This document shows positions 34,145 to 42,873 of a DNA stretch of 64,000 nt, in pieces. Below the pieces are notes generated by a model. That model saw nothing but the letters and a program-made list of their open reading frames with translations. It did not search any database and was not told where the DNA came from. Source of the stretch: Pseudooceanicola spongiae. GTDB taxonomy: Bacteria > Pseudomonadota > Alphaproteobacteria > Rhodobacterales > Rhodobacteraceae. The stretch's first letter is position 1. Every line of letters starts with the position of its first letter. The stretch lies in NCBI RefSeq assembly GCF_014899185.1, contig NZ_CP045201.1, forward strand, positions 1,720,501-1,784,500, in the 5' to 3' direction. A program made the position numbers and the translations under genes.

Positions 34145-35312
34145 GACCATCGCTGACGACAGCGCCTTCATCGCCCGCCTGACCGAAATCCGTCAGGACA
34201 TCCACCGCCACCCCGAAACCGCCTTCGAGGAGGTCCGCACATCGGATATCGTTGCGGCGTTTCTGCAAGCTCTGGGGATGGAGGTACACCGTGGCCTTGG
34301 CGGCACCGGCGTGGTCGGCACGCTGAAGGGGCGCAAGCCGGGCCAGAAAGTGATCGGCCTGCGCGCCGACATGGACGCGCTGTTCATCGCCGAGACGACG
34401 GGCAAGCCCTATGCCTCGCAAGTGCCGGGCAAGATGCACGCCTGTGGCCACGACGGGCATACCACCATGCTGCTCGGCGCGGCTGAAAAGCTGGCGCAGG
34501 ACCCCGATTTTGCCGGCACGGTGCAGTTCATCTTTCAGCCCGCCGAAGAGGGTCTGGGCGGTGCGCGTGTCATGATCGAGGACGGACTGTTCGACCTGTT
34601 CCCCTGCGATGAGGTTTACGGCGTGCACAATGACCCCAAGCAGCCGCTCGGTCAGGTAAAAACGCGCCCCGGTCCCTTCATGTCGGCAGGCGATACCTGG
34701 GAGGTGATCTTCGAGGGCACCGGCGGTCATGGCGCGATGCCGCATAATGCGACCGATCCGACCATTCCGGCGGCGCAGTTCATCGCCTCTCTCGCAACGA
34801 TCATTTCGCGCAAGGTGCCGGCCAACGACGGCGCGATCGTCTCGGTCGGGCATATTGCAGCGGGCGATTACAACAGCCCCAATATCATCCCAGCGAAGGT
34901 GACGGTCCGGGGCACCGCGCGCTCCTACCGCCCCGAGGTGCGCGACACGCTGGAGCAGATGATCGGCGCTCTGGCGCGCGGGGCCGCAACCCCCTACGAC
35001 ATCATCGCCACGCTGATCTACACCCGCCGCTATCCGCCGCTGATCAACACCGCGCGCGAGGTGGATCTGGCGGTGCGTGCAGCCAGCGCGACGGTCGGGG
35101 CGCACCGGGTCCAGCCTGAGGCCGAGAGGGTCGGTGGCAGCGAGGACTTCTCGTTCATGCTGGAAAAGGTGCCCGGCGCCTATGTGATGATCGGCAATGG
35201 CGATGGCCCCGACGCGGCCTTCGTACACACACCGAAGTTCGATTTCAACGACGCGCTGATCCCGATCGGTGTCGCGTACTGGATGAACGTCGTGGCCGAG
35301 AGCCTCGGTTAG
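34125..35312 (+). CDS. M20-family amidohydrolase (N-acyl amino acid/hippurate hydrolase type)
   Basis: A 395-residue metallopeptidase-like amidohydrolase. It has RQDIHRHPETAFEE near the N-terminus, RADMDALFIAE, the metal site MHACGHDGHTTMLLGAA (about 104-120), QPAEEGLGGARVMIEDG with the catalytic Glu, and HGAMPHNATDPTIPAAQFI in the lid domain, all typical of the M20D/AmhX/hippuricase group. These enzymes cleave N-acyl or N-benzoyl amino acids and related amides. It is cytoplasmic, with no signal peptide. Its gene starts within dctQ and is followed by a deacetylase of another superfamily, strengthening the amide-hydrolysis theme of the region. Confidence 0.94.
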   Translation: MPRITPETIADDSAFIARLTEIRQDIHRHPETAFEEVRTSDIVAAFLQALGMEVHRGLGGTGVVGTLKGRKPGQKVIGLRADMDALFIAETTGKPYASQVPGKMHACGHDGHTTMLLGAAEKLAQDPDFAGTVQFIFQPAEEGLGGARVMIEDGLFDLFPCDEVYGVHNDPKQPLGQVKTRPGPFMSAGDTWEVIFEGTGGHGAMPHNATDPTIPAAQFIASLATIISRKVPANDGAIVSVGHIAAGDYNSPNIIPAKVTVRGTARSYRPEVRDTLEQMIGALARGAATPYDIIATLIYTRRYPPLINTAREVDLAVRAASATVGAHRVQPEAERVGGSEDFSFMLEKVPGAYVMIGNGDGPDAAFVHTPKFDFNDALIPIGVAYWMNVVAESLG

Positions 35313-35495
35313 AACCAAGTTGGCGGCCTGTGCAGGGGCCGCCGACACAGCTGCCCGAAATGGGCCGCTGGGGTGGAAATTACATCTGTACATAGGCGGC
35401 AAGCTGTGGCGGCATGGGGTGCGACACCTGCTGCGCTGCGCGTTCCGATCTCTGCGGATCTGGCTTTCAGTGGGCAACCCCGAGGGAGCGCTGCC

Positions 35496-36608
35496 ATGAT
35501 CCATGAACACTCGACCTGCAGCCGCACCACGGCGATGGTCGCCTCTGAATTGTACTACTGGCACGACACCCTGAACTGGTGCGGCTTTTTTGAGCCGTCT
35601 CTGACCTGCCAGCCCAGAGAGCATTTTGAAAACCCCGAGACCAAGCGTCGCTTGCAGAACCTGCTGCAGGCCTCGGGGTTGTGGGAACATCTTTCGCTGA
35701 TCAAGCCCCACCCGGCAGAGGATGCCGTCATCCAGATGGTGCATCCGGCGGCCCACATCGCGCACCTGACCAGCGTTTGCGCCTCAGGCGGCGGCGAGAC
35801 CGGCCAGCTGACACCCGCCGGGCCGGCCAGTCTGGACATCGCTCGGCTGGCGGTGGGCGGTGTGGTCGCCGCCGTGGATGCGGTGATCGGGGGCAAGGCG
35901 GACAATGCCTACGTACTGTGTCGCCCGCCCGGACATCATGCCCTGCCCGAAATGGCGATGGGATTCTGCCTGCTGGCCAATGCTGCCGTGGGTATCCGTC
36001 ATGCCCAGCGCACCCATGGGATCAGGCGCATTGCGACGATCGACTGGGATGTTCACCACGGCAACGGCACCGAGGCGATCTTTCTAGAGGATCCAGAGGT
36101 GCTGACGATCTCGCTGCACCAGGACAATCTGTTCCCACCTGCCTCCGGCGGCATCGGGGTGCGGGGCGCCGAGGGTCGCAACCTCAACATCCCCCTGCCC
36201 CCCGGTTCCGGCTCGGGTGCCTACAGAGAGGCTTTCGACAAGGTGGTGCTACCTGCGCTGGAAGCCTTTGCGCCTGACATGATCTTTATCCTGTCGGGCT
36301 ACGATGCCTCGGCGATGGACCCATTGGGGGTGATGATGCTGTCCTCCGAGGATTTCCGCTGGATGACGCAGCAGGTGATGCAGTTTGCCGACCTTCAGTG
36401 CGCTGGCCGCATCGTTGTCACACACGAGGGCGGCTATTCCGCGACCTATGTGCCCTACTGTGGCCATGCCGTGATCGAGGCACTGAGCGGGGCCTCGGCG
36501 CAGCTGACGGATCCCTTTGATGCGCATATCGCCAACTATGGCGGGCAAGCGCTGAGCCATGATCAGGGCGCAGCTGTCGAGCGGGCCCGCGCGGCCTACT
36601 TTGACTGA
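35496..36608 (+). CDS. Class II histone-deacetylase-like amidohydrolase (acetylpolyamine type)
   Basis: A 370-residue arginase/deacetylase-fold enzyme. RPPGHHALPEMAMGFCLLANAAVG has the catalytic His pair (about residues 144-149). DWDVHHGNGTEAIF supplies Asp and His zinc ligands, SGYDASAMDPLG the third Asp ligand, and THEGGYS the transition-state Tyr. All are intact, so Zn-dependent deacylation is expected. Bacterial class II relatives act on acetylated polyamines or other N-acyl amines, not histones. GAGGGAG lies 8 bp from ATG 35496. It follows the M20 gene (183-bp gap) and converges with the LysR gene, leaving 16 bp between stops. Confidence 0.93.
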   Translation: MIHEHSTCSRTTAMVASELYYWHDTLNWCGFFEPSLTCQPREHFENPETKRRLQNLLQASGLWEHLSLIKPHPAEDAVIQMVHPAAHIAHLTSVCASGGGETGQLTPAGPASLDIARLAVGGVVAAVDAVIGGKADNAYVLCRPPGHHALPEMAMGFCLLANAAVGIRHAQRTHGIRRIATIDWDVHHGNGTEAIFLEDPEVLTISLHQDNLFPPASGGIGVRGAEGRNLNIPLPPGSGSGAYREAFDKVVLPALEAFAPDMIFILSGYDASAMDPLGVMMLSSEDFRWMTQQVMQFADLQCAGRIVVTHEGGYSATYVPYCGHAVIEALSGASAQLTDPFDAHIANYGGQALSHDQGAAVERARAAYFD

Positions 36609-36624
36609 CCCGCTGGGGGGCGTG

Positions 36625-37560
36625 TCAGAAATGGTGGTAGGCCTCGGCGAAGTATTCCTTGAGGATGTTGATGAACACCTCGACCGCGCGCGGGCGCATG
36701 TCGCCGTAGTGATCGACGGTGATCACATTCGGCGCGGGCAGCGGATCGGTCAGGCGCAGGCGTCGGGTACGCTGCTCCAGCGGCAGGGGCGTGCGTGGCC
36801 ATGCGTTCAGGATGGTCGCGCCGAAGCCGTTTGAGACGCTGCGGATGATGGTGTCGTAGCTCCGGCTTTTAAAGACGATCTTCGGACGATGGCTGGAATA
36901 GTCGAACAGCGTCATCAGATAGGTCATGGTCAGTGGAAGACTGAGCAGAGCCACCGGCTGCTGCGCCAGTTGCGAGATGCTGATCGCATCATATTGCGCC
37001 AGCGGGTTGTCTTCGTGCACCATCACATGCGGCGGCGCGCGGCCAATCCGTTCGATCGTACCCGTGAAGTCGGGACCGAGGTCATAGACCACCACGACAT
37101 CCACCTCGCCCCGGTCCAGATAGCGTTTCAGGCTGGGCTGATCTGCCTCAACCAGTTCAACCGAAATGCTGCCGATCTGCTGGCGCAGGCGGCGCAGCAC
37201 CTCGACCATCATGATGGAACTGAAGGGCTCGAACAGGCCGATGCGCAGGCTTTCGTCATCCTGCCCCTGCGCGCGCACGTCCCGGCTGAACTCCTGCTCG
37301 GCCATCAGCAGACGGCGGGCCGAAGTGATGAATTTTTCACCGGCGGCGGTCGTGTAGACACCGCGCCCCTTCTGACGAGAGAAAATGCGAATCCCGAGGT
37401 CCTGCTCGATCGTGTCAACGGCCGCAAGGATCGAGGACTGCGAGATGTTCATCTTCTGGGCAGCTTTGGCAAAGCTGCCACTTTCCTGGACGGCAATAAT
37501 ATAGGCCAGCTGCTTCAGACTCGGCGACATGGCAGAGATATCCATTGAATAGGTACCCAT
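36625..37560 (-). CDS. LysR-family transcriptional regulator
   Basis: A 311-residue LTTR: HTH at about residues 15-75 (LKQLAYIIAVQESGSFAKAAQKMNISQSSILAAVDTIEQDLGIRIFSR), then a two-lobed effector domain beginning LRIGLFEPF. It is divergent from the amidase gene with only 66 bp between starts, the usual position for control of the amidase-Liv-GMC operon. In-frame ATGs at 37560, 37545 and 37527 are possible; none has a strong ribosome site. The N-terminal MGTYSMDISAM is not needed for the fold, so a later start is possible. Confidence 0.92.
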   Translation of the reverse strand: MGTYSMDISAMSPSLKQLAYIIAVQESGSFAKAAQKMNISQSSILAAVDTIEQDLGIRIFSRQKGRGVYTTAAGEKFITSARRLLMAEQEFSRDVRAQGQDDESLRIGLFEPFSSIMMVEVLRRLRQQIGSISVELVEADQPSLKRYLDRGEVDVVVVYDLGPDFTGTIERIGRAPPHVMVHEDNPLAQYDAISISQLAQQPVALLSLPLTMTYLMTLFDYSSHRPKIVFKSRSYDTIIRSVSNGFGATILNAWPRTPLPLEQRTRRLRLTDPLPAPNVITVDHYGDMRPRAVEVFINILKEYFAEAYHHF

Positions 37561-37626
37561 GCGATAATGTTTGTATTTTACAGCTAGGCCAGCGGTTTGT
37601 CAGCATCGTCTCAATTCAAGGGAAGA

Positions 37627-39063
37627 ATGGATGATGCCGTGCTGAAAACCCAGACGCTCCCCTCCTCGGATGCCAGTGAAATCTGCCGCATGTCCGCAGC
37701 TGACCTGACACTGGCCTACGCCTCGGGTGCGCTGTCTCCGGTGGAGGCGACCCGCGCGGCGCTGGAGCGTTCCGAACAGGCCCAGGCACGCTGCAATGCC
37801 TTCACCCTGATTGACCACGACGCTGCGCTGACAGCCGCCTTTGCGTCCGAGGCACGCTGGCGGGCGGGCACAGCGCTGTCGGCTATCGACGGGGTGCCTG
37901 GCACCATCAAGGATATCGTCACAGTCGCGGGGTGGCCGCTCAGCAATGGCAGCACGCTGTGCCCCGACAGCCCCTGCGCCGAGGACGCGCCAAGTGTGGC
38001 AAGGCTGCGCAAGGCGGGGATGGTCATGCTGGGCGTGACCACAACGCCAGAGTTCGGCTGGAAGGCGCTGACCGACAGCCCCCGCTGGGGTATTACCCGT
38101 AACCCATGGGATCTGTCGCTGACGCCCGGGGGCTCCTCTGGCGGCGCGGCGGTGGCGGCCAGCATGGGCGCGGGTGTGTTGCACCTTGGAACTGACGGTG
38201 CCGGCTCGATCCGCATCCCGGCCGCCTTTACCGGCATCGCGGGCATCAAGCCGACGTTCGGGCGTGTGCCTGCCTATCCGGCCTCCGCCTTCGGCACGGT
38301 GGCCCACATTGGCCCGATGGCGCGCCGGGTGGAGGATGTGGAGCTGATGCTGTCGGCCATGTCGGGGCGCGACCGCAGGGACTGGTTTCAGGGAGAAGGT
38401 CAGCTGCACCAGCTCAAACAGCATGAAACCACCCCCGCCGGGCTTCACATCGCTGTCTGGAAGACCCCACCCGGAGGCGCTGTCGACCCGGACGTCGCGG
38501 CGCATTTTGAGCGCAGCCTTGCCCGGTTCGAGGCTGCCGGGGCGATCCTTGAAGAGATCGACCTGCCGATGCTGGACGACCTCTACGGCATCGCCACGCG
38601 ACTGTGGTTCAGCAGCGCGCGGGTCCGACTGGAAGGCGCGGGCGCGCTCGACACACTTGACCATGACAGCATCGACCCCGGTTTGCTGGAGATCGCCGAG
38701 GATGCCGCACACTGGAGCACTGGCGACTATCTCCGCACCGTGAGCCAGCGCGCAGAGTTCGGCGCCGCAATGGACCGCCTGACCGAACGCTTTGCCTATA
38801 TCCTTGCGCCAGCCTGCACGGTGCTGCCGTTCGAGGCGGGCCATGACGTGCCCCCCGGCAGCGGCATGGATCGCTGGTTCCGCTGGGCTGGTTTCAGCTA
38901 TCCGATCAACCTCAGCCAGCAACCGGCTGCCGTGGTCCCCGCCGGGCTGAGCGCCAATGGCCTGCCGCAGTCGTTGCAGATCATCTCGGCACGCGGGCGC
39001 GACTCGGCTGTACTGGCGCTGGCCAAATGGTGGCAGCGGCACGATCCGGACAACCTTCTCTGA
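37627..39063 (+). CDS. Amidase (amidase signature family)
   Basis: A 478-residue Ser-cisSer-Lys hydrolase: Lys95 in GVPGTIKDIV, the GGSSGGAA segment with cis-Ser at about 170-171, and the nucleophile Ser194 in GTDGAGSIRIPAAFTGI. Length and order match the family, which cleaves carboxamides, including aryl- and fatty-acid amides, to acid and amine. AAGGGAAG lies directly upstream of ATG 37627. It opens an operon with a complete branched-chain-amino-acid-type ABC transporter and a GMC dehydrogenase, so the amide is probably imported by that transporter; the substrate is unknown. A divergent LysR gene is its likely regulator. Confidence 0.94.
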   Translation: MDDAVLKTQTLPSSDASEICRMSAADLTLAYASGALSPVEATRAALERSEQAQARCNAFTLIDHDAALTAAFASEARWRAGTALSAIDGVPGTIKDIVTVAGWPLSNGSTLCPDSPCAEDAPSVARLRKAGMVMLGVTTTPEFGWKALTDSPRWGITRNPWDLSLTPGGSSGGAAVAASMGAGVLHLGTDGAGSIRIPAAFTGIAGIKPTFGRVPAYPASAFGTVAHIGPMARRVEDVELMLSAMSGRDRRDWFQGEGQLHQLKQHETTPAGLHIAVWKTPPGGAVDPDVAAHFERSLARFEAAGAILEEIDLPMLDDLYGIATRLWFSSARVRLEGAGALDTLDHDSIDPGLLEIAEDAAHWSTGDYLRTVSQRAEFGAAMDRLTERFAYILAPACTVLPFEAGHDVPPGSGMDRWFRWAGFSYPINLSQQPAAVVPAGLSANGLPQSLQIISARGRDSAVLALAKWWQRHDPDNLL

Positions 39064-39069
39064 TGCCAT

Positions 39070-39087
39070 GCCCGCCTGTGAGCGGGC
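39070..39087 (+). terminator. Short hairpin between amidase and binding-protein genes
   Basis: GCCCGC (39070-39075) pairs with GCGGGC (39082-39087) around a 6-nt loop, 7 bp after the amidase stop. It probably tunes rather than ends transcription, since the operon continues. Confidence 0.35.
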
Positions 39088-39161
39088 GGGCGGCACCCGA
39101 CATTCTGCACGACCCATAATCATAAACAGCCACAAGGCTGCCCAACACGGAGATACGACAG

Positions 39162-40460
39162 ATGATCAACAGACGCTCACTGCTCAGAAACTCACTGGCC
39201 AGCGGGGCCGGGCTTTCGCTGCTCGCGGGGATGAACGCCAGCACTGCAAACGCGGCCGACGCCGAACCGATCCCGATTGGCGCGGCTCTGCCCATGTCGG
39301 GCACCGCCGCCGCGGATGGTATCGAGTTCAAGAATGGCCTCGACCTCGCCATTGAGGAGATCAACGCAGTTGGTGGCATTCTTGGCCGCCCGCTGGAACT
39401 GCATATCGAAGACACCGCCGAAATGGGCGCCGATGTCGTCAGCCAGGCCATGCAGCGTCTGATCGACCGCTACGGCACCCCGGTGATCGTCAACGGCTAC
39501 AACTATGGCACCAACATGGTGGAAATGGACGTCGCCGCCGACAGTGACGTCATCTTCATCCACTACAACACGTTGATTTCGCACAATAACAAGTTCAAGG
39601 AAGACCCCGACCGCTACTATGGGTCCTTTCAGGGCGATCCGCCCGAATACTACTACGGCCCCGGTCTGCTGAGCTATCTCAACGGCCTCATCGACAGCGG
39701 CCAGTGGGAACCGGCAAACCGCAAGATCGCACTTGTCGCCTCCTCCGTCGAATACTCCATCGTCATTGCCAATGCCGTGCGTGAATTTGCCGACCAGTAC
39801 GGCTGGGAGATTTCGCTCTACGAGACGGTACAGTTCCCGACCAATCAATGGGGCCCGACGCTGGCCAAGATCCGTCAGGACGAACCTGCCGTCATCGCCG
39901 TGACGCACTTTCTGCCACAGGATCTGGCGGCCTTCATGACCCAGTTCATTCCGCAGCCGACAAATTCGCTGGTCTACATGCAGTACGGCCCCTCACTGCC
40001 CGCGTTCAAGGAAATCGGCGGCGAGTCCGTCAAGGGCGTGGTCTATTCCACCGTCGTCGGCTGCCTGCCCGATGACTTCTCCGAAGGCTTCCGCACCGCC
40101 TACCGGGAAAAGTTCGGCCCCACTGCCGCCTATCTGACCGGCTCGCAAACCTATGATGGGCTGTGGAAATGGGCGCTGTCCGCCGCCATCGCCGGCGGCG
40201 CGGGCGAGCCTTATGACGGCGATCAGGCGCGCGCCGTGTCGGCGTCGATGAACCGGCTGATCTATCGCGGCGTGAACGGCATCTGCCGGTTCGATCCCGA
40301 GGGCCAGTCGGCCTATACCTTCCCGGCGCAGACGCCCGACGCCTCGCTTGGGATGCCGCACCAGTTCCTGCAACATCAGGATCTGACGCAGGACCCGGTG
40401 CTGGTAGCGCCGCCCGCCTATGCCAAGGGCAGCTTCATCCTGCCGCCCTGGATGTCTTGA
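39162..40460 (+). CDS. ABC transporter substrate-binding protein (Peripla_BP_6, amide/urea-type), probable Tat export
   Basis: A 432-residue protein. The N-terminus MINRRSLLRNSLASGAGLSLLAGM carries a twin-arginine pair followed by a weakly hydrophobic stretch, more like a Tat than a Sec signal, with cleavage near ANAA. The mature start IPIGAALPMSGTAAADGIEFKNGLDLAIEEINAVGGILGRPLELHIEDTA is the usual opening of type I binding proteins of the Leu/Ile/Val, amide (AmiC) and urea (UrtA) group. TGA and the next ATG overlap (TGATG). It supplies ligand to the LivH/LivM channel encoded downstream. Confidence 0.92.
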   Translation: MINRRSLLRNSLASGAGLSLLAGMNASTANAADAEPIPIGAALPMSGTAAADGIEFKNGLDLAIEEINAVGGILGRPLELHIEDTAEMGADVVSQAMQRLIDRYGTPVIVNGYNYGTNMVEMDVAADSDVIFIHYNTLISHNNKFKEDPDRYYGSFQGDPPEYYYGPGLLSYLNGLIDSGQWEPANRKIALVASSVEYSIVIANAVREFADQYGWEISLYETVQFPTNQWGPTLAKIRQDEPAVIAVTHFLPQDLAAFMTQFIPQPTNSLVYMQYGPSLPAFKEIGGESVKGVVYSTVVGCLPDDFSEGFRTAYREKFGPTAAYLTGSQTYDGLWKWALSAAIAGGAGEPYDGDQARAVSASMNRLIYRGVNGICRFDPEGQSAYTFPAQTPDASLGMPHQFLQHQDLTQDPVLVAPPAYAKGSFILPPWMS

Positions 40461-41257
40461 TGGCAGGCTCCGACACGCCCCTGCTGACCTGCGCGCAGGT
40501 CTCGCGTCACTTCGGCTCGCTTGCTGCGGTGGACGGGGTCTCGTTGCAGGTGATGCCCGGCGAAGTGCTGGGTATCGGAGGCCCCAACGGCGCCGGAAAA
40601 ACCACGTTCTTTGACGTGGTCACCGGCATCACCGCCCCCTCAGGGGGGCGGATCCGCTTTGACGGCCACGACATCACCACCTGGGGCGCGGACCGGATCT
40701 GCCACGCCGGGGTGGCGCGCACCTTTCAGCTGAACGCGGCCTTTGACCATCTGACCGTGCAGGAAAACGTGCAGGTTGCCGCGCAGTTCGGCCGCACCGC
40801 CCGCCGTTTTCCCGGCCTCTGGCTAAGCGATACGACAAAGACGGCGGTGCAGGAGGCGCTTGAGTTCGTCGGCCTTGGCGCAAAGCGACAGATGATCGCG
40901 CGCGACCTGCCGGTGCTGGATCGCAAGCTGCTGATGATCGCGGGGGCCATGGCCACCAACCCGAGGATGATCTTTCTGGATGAGCCCGTCGGCGGCCTGA
41001 ACACCGACGAGATCGACCATATTCAGGCGCTGGTGCGCAAGATGCAGGCGCGCGGCATCACCATTGTGCTGATCGAGCATGTGATGCGCTTCCTGCTGTC
41101 GCTGTCGAGCCGCGTCATCATCATGCACCACGGCCAGGTGATCTTCGAGGGCCGCCCCGATCAGGTCGCCGAGGATCAGACCGTTGTCGAGACCTACCTT
41201 GGCAAGGGCGCGGCGGGGCGACTGAAATCGCATTTCTCGGAGGCCGATCATGTCTGA
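40460..41257 (+). CDS. ABC transporter ATP-binding protein, LivG type
   Basis: A 265-residue ATPase. Walker A is GPNGAGKTT (about 38-46). The region VARTFQLNAAFDHLTVQENV is typical of LivG, and Walker B is MIFLDEPVGGLN with the switch His in LIEHVMRF. The signature motif is atypical: where LSGGQ/LSYGxQ is expected the protein reads LPVLDRKLLMIAGAMATNP, as in some diverged LivG proteins. The C-terminus IFEGRPDQVAEDQTVVETYLGKG is standard. It overlaps both neighbours, so the operon is tightly coupled. Confidence 0.92.
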   Translation: MAGSDTPLLTCAQVSRHFGSLAAVDGVSLQVMPGEVLGIGGPNGAGKTTFFDVVTGITAPSGGRIRFDGHDITTWGADRICHAGVARTFQLNAAFDHLTVQENVQVAAQFGRTARRFPGLWLSDTTKTAVQEALEFVGLGAKRQMIARDLPVLDRKLLMIAGAMATNPRMIFLDEPVGGLNTDEIDHIQALVRKMQARGITIVLIEHVMRFLLSLSSRVIIMHHGQVIFEGRPDQVAEDQTVVETYLGKGAAGRLKSHFSEADHV

Positions 41258-41975
41258 GACCAAAGGCACCAGTCTTGAGCTGGAGGGTATTCATGCCGGA
41301 TACGACGGCCCCGATGTGCTGCATGGCATCACGCTGACGGTGCCACAGGGGCAGATCGTCACCGTCGTCGGACCGAACGGGCATGGCAAATCGACCCTGC
41401 TGCGCACCATCTCGGGCCTGACGGCACGGCGTGCGGGCAGGATCCGCCTCGGCGGGCAGGACCTGACGGGCCTGCGCCCAGAGCGGATCGCCGCCCTCGG
41501 GCTGGCGCATGTGCCACAAGGCGATCTGCTGTTCCCGGAGATGACAGTTTACGAAAATCTGCAGATGGGCGCCTATCTCAGCCGCGATCCGCAGCAATTC
41601 GCCGCCCTGCTTGAGGACGTCTATGCCCTGCTGCCCCGGCTGAAAGAACGCCACGGGCAGATCGCCTCCTCCCTCTCGGGGGGAGAGCGGCGCATGGTCG
41701 GTATCGGGCGCGGGTTGATGGCGGGTGCCAGGGTACTGATGATCGACGAACCCTCACTCGGCCTCGCCCCCCTCGTGATCGAACAGATCTACGAGGTGAT
41801 CGGCACCCTCCGTGAACAGGGCCGCACCATCCTGCTGGTCGAGGAAAACCCGGCCCGCGTCGCGCATCTGAGCGATGTGATGCACCTGCTCGACGATGGC
41901 CGGCTGACCTGGTCCGGCGCCCCGGCCGAGCTGCTGGAGCGAGAAGAACTGCTGGAAACCTATTTGGGGGGCTGA
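41250..41975 (+). CDS. ABC transporter ATP-binding protein, LivF type
   Basis: A 241-residue ATPase. It has Walker A GPNGHGKST, LAHVPQGDLLFPEMTVYENLQMGAY after the Q loop, signature LSGGERRMVGIGRGLM, Walker B VLMIDEPSLGLAP and a C-terminus ending ELLETYLGG, all characteristic of LivF. In the usual switch position VEEN replaces VEQN or VEH. It overlaps livG-like by 8 bp and is followed 3 bp later by the LivH-type permease. It pairs with the LivG-type subunit to drive uptake. Confidence 0.94.
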   Translation: MSETKGTSLELEGIHAGYDGPDVLHGITLTVPQGQIVTVVGPNGHGKSTLLRTISGLTARRAGRIRLGGQDLTGLRPERIAALGLAHVPQGDLLFPEMTVYENLQMGAYLSRDPQQFAALLEDVYALLPRLKERHGQIASSLSGGERRMVGIGRGLMAGARVLMIDEPSLGLAPLVIEQIYEVIGTLREQGRTILLVEENPARVAHLSDVMHLLDDGRLTWSGAPAELLEREELLETYLGG

Positions 41976-41978
41976 GAC

Positions 41979-42863
41979 ATGGACATTCTGATTGCCATCA
42001 TAACCACCGGCCTGACCAATGGCGCGCTCTATGCGCTGGCCACCATCGGGCTGTCTCTGGTCTGGGGCTCCATGGGGATGCTGAACATGGCGCATGGGGC
42101 GCTGCTGGCGCTTGGCGGCTATGCGGTATTCAGCGTGGCGACCACTCTGGGCCTGCCGGTGTGGCTGGCGGTGCTCGCCGCCGCCGGAGCGGGTGCGCTT
42201 GCGGGAGTGATCCTTTATATCTGTGTCGTGCGCAGCCTGATCCGCACCGCGGGCAAGAATTTTGAAACCAGCGTGATGATTGCCACTGTCGGCATCTCGA
42301 TCTCGTTGCAGAACGCCCTGTTGCAGGTTTACGGCGGCCAGCCGCTGAAGCAGCCCTTCGGCGTTTCCGGCGCATTCCGCATCGGCGACAGCGTGGTGCC
42401 CTGGCTGAACGTCGTCATCATCCTCGTCTCGGTCGTGGTGATGCTGGGTCTGGCGCTGCTGATCAGCCGCACCCGCATGGGCCGTGCCATCCGCGCCACC
42501 GCTCAGAACCGTGAGGCCGCCCTGCTGATGGGCGTCGCGGTCGAGCGGACCTATCTGCAGGTGCTGGCGCTGTCCGGCGCCGTCGCGGGGATCTGCGGCG
42601 TGCTGGTCAGCTCGGTGACGCAGCTGTCCCCGACCCTCGGCGCCGACCCGATGCTCAAGGCCTTCATCATGTGCGTTGTCGCGGGCCTCGGCAATCTGCC
42701 GGGCGCCGTGGCCGCCGCCTTCGGTCTGGCGATGATCGAGGCCGGAGTGCAATTCGGCATGGGCGCACGCTGGGGCTTTCCGGTGCTGCTGATGCTGGTC
42801 ATCGCCATCCTGATCTGGCGCCCGAACGGCCTGTTCGGCCGCGCCCAGATCCGCCGCATGTGA
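41979..42863 (+). CDS. ABC transporter permease, LivH type
   Basis: A 294-residue inner-membrane protein with about eight hydrophobic helices. TTGLTNGALYALATIGLSLVWGSMGMLNMAHGALLALGGYA is the strongly conserved LivH N-terminus, and AQNREAALLMGVAVERTYLQVLALSGAVAGICGVL contains the EAA-like contact helix. It begins 3 bp after the LivF-type ATPase. It forms the translocation pore with the LivM-type subunit that follows. Confidence 0.95.
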   Translation: MDILIAIITTGLTNGALYALATIGLSLVWGSMGMLNMAHGALLALGGYAVFSVATTLGLPVWLAVLAAAGAGALAGVILYICVVRSLIRTAGKNFETSVMIATVGISISLQNALLQVYGGQPLKQPFGVSGAFRIGDSVVPWLNVVIILVSVVVMLGLALLISRTRMGRAIRATAQNREAALLMGVAVERTYLQVLALSGAVAGICGVLVSSVTQLSPTLGADPMLKAFIMCVVAGLGNLPGAVAAAFGLAMIEAGVQFGMGARWGFPVLLMLVIAILIWRPNGLFGRAQIRRM

Positions 42864-42873
42864 GGACGAAAAG

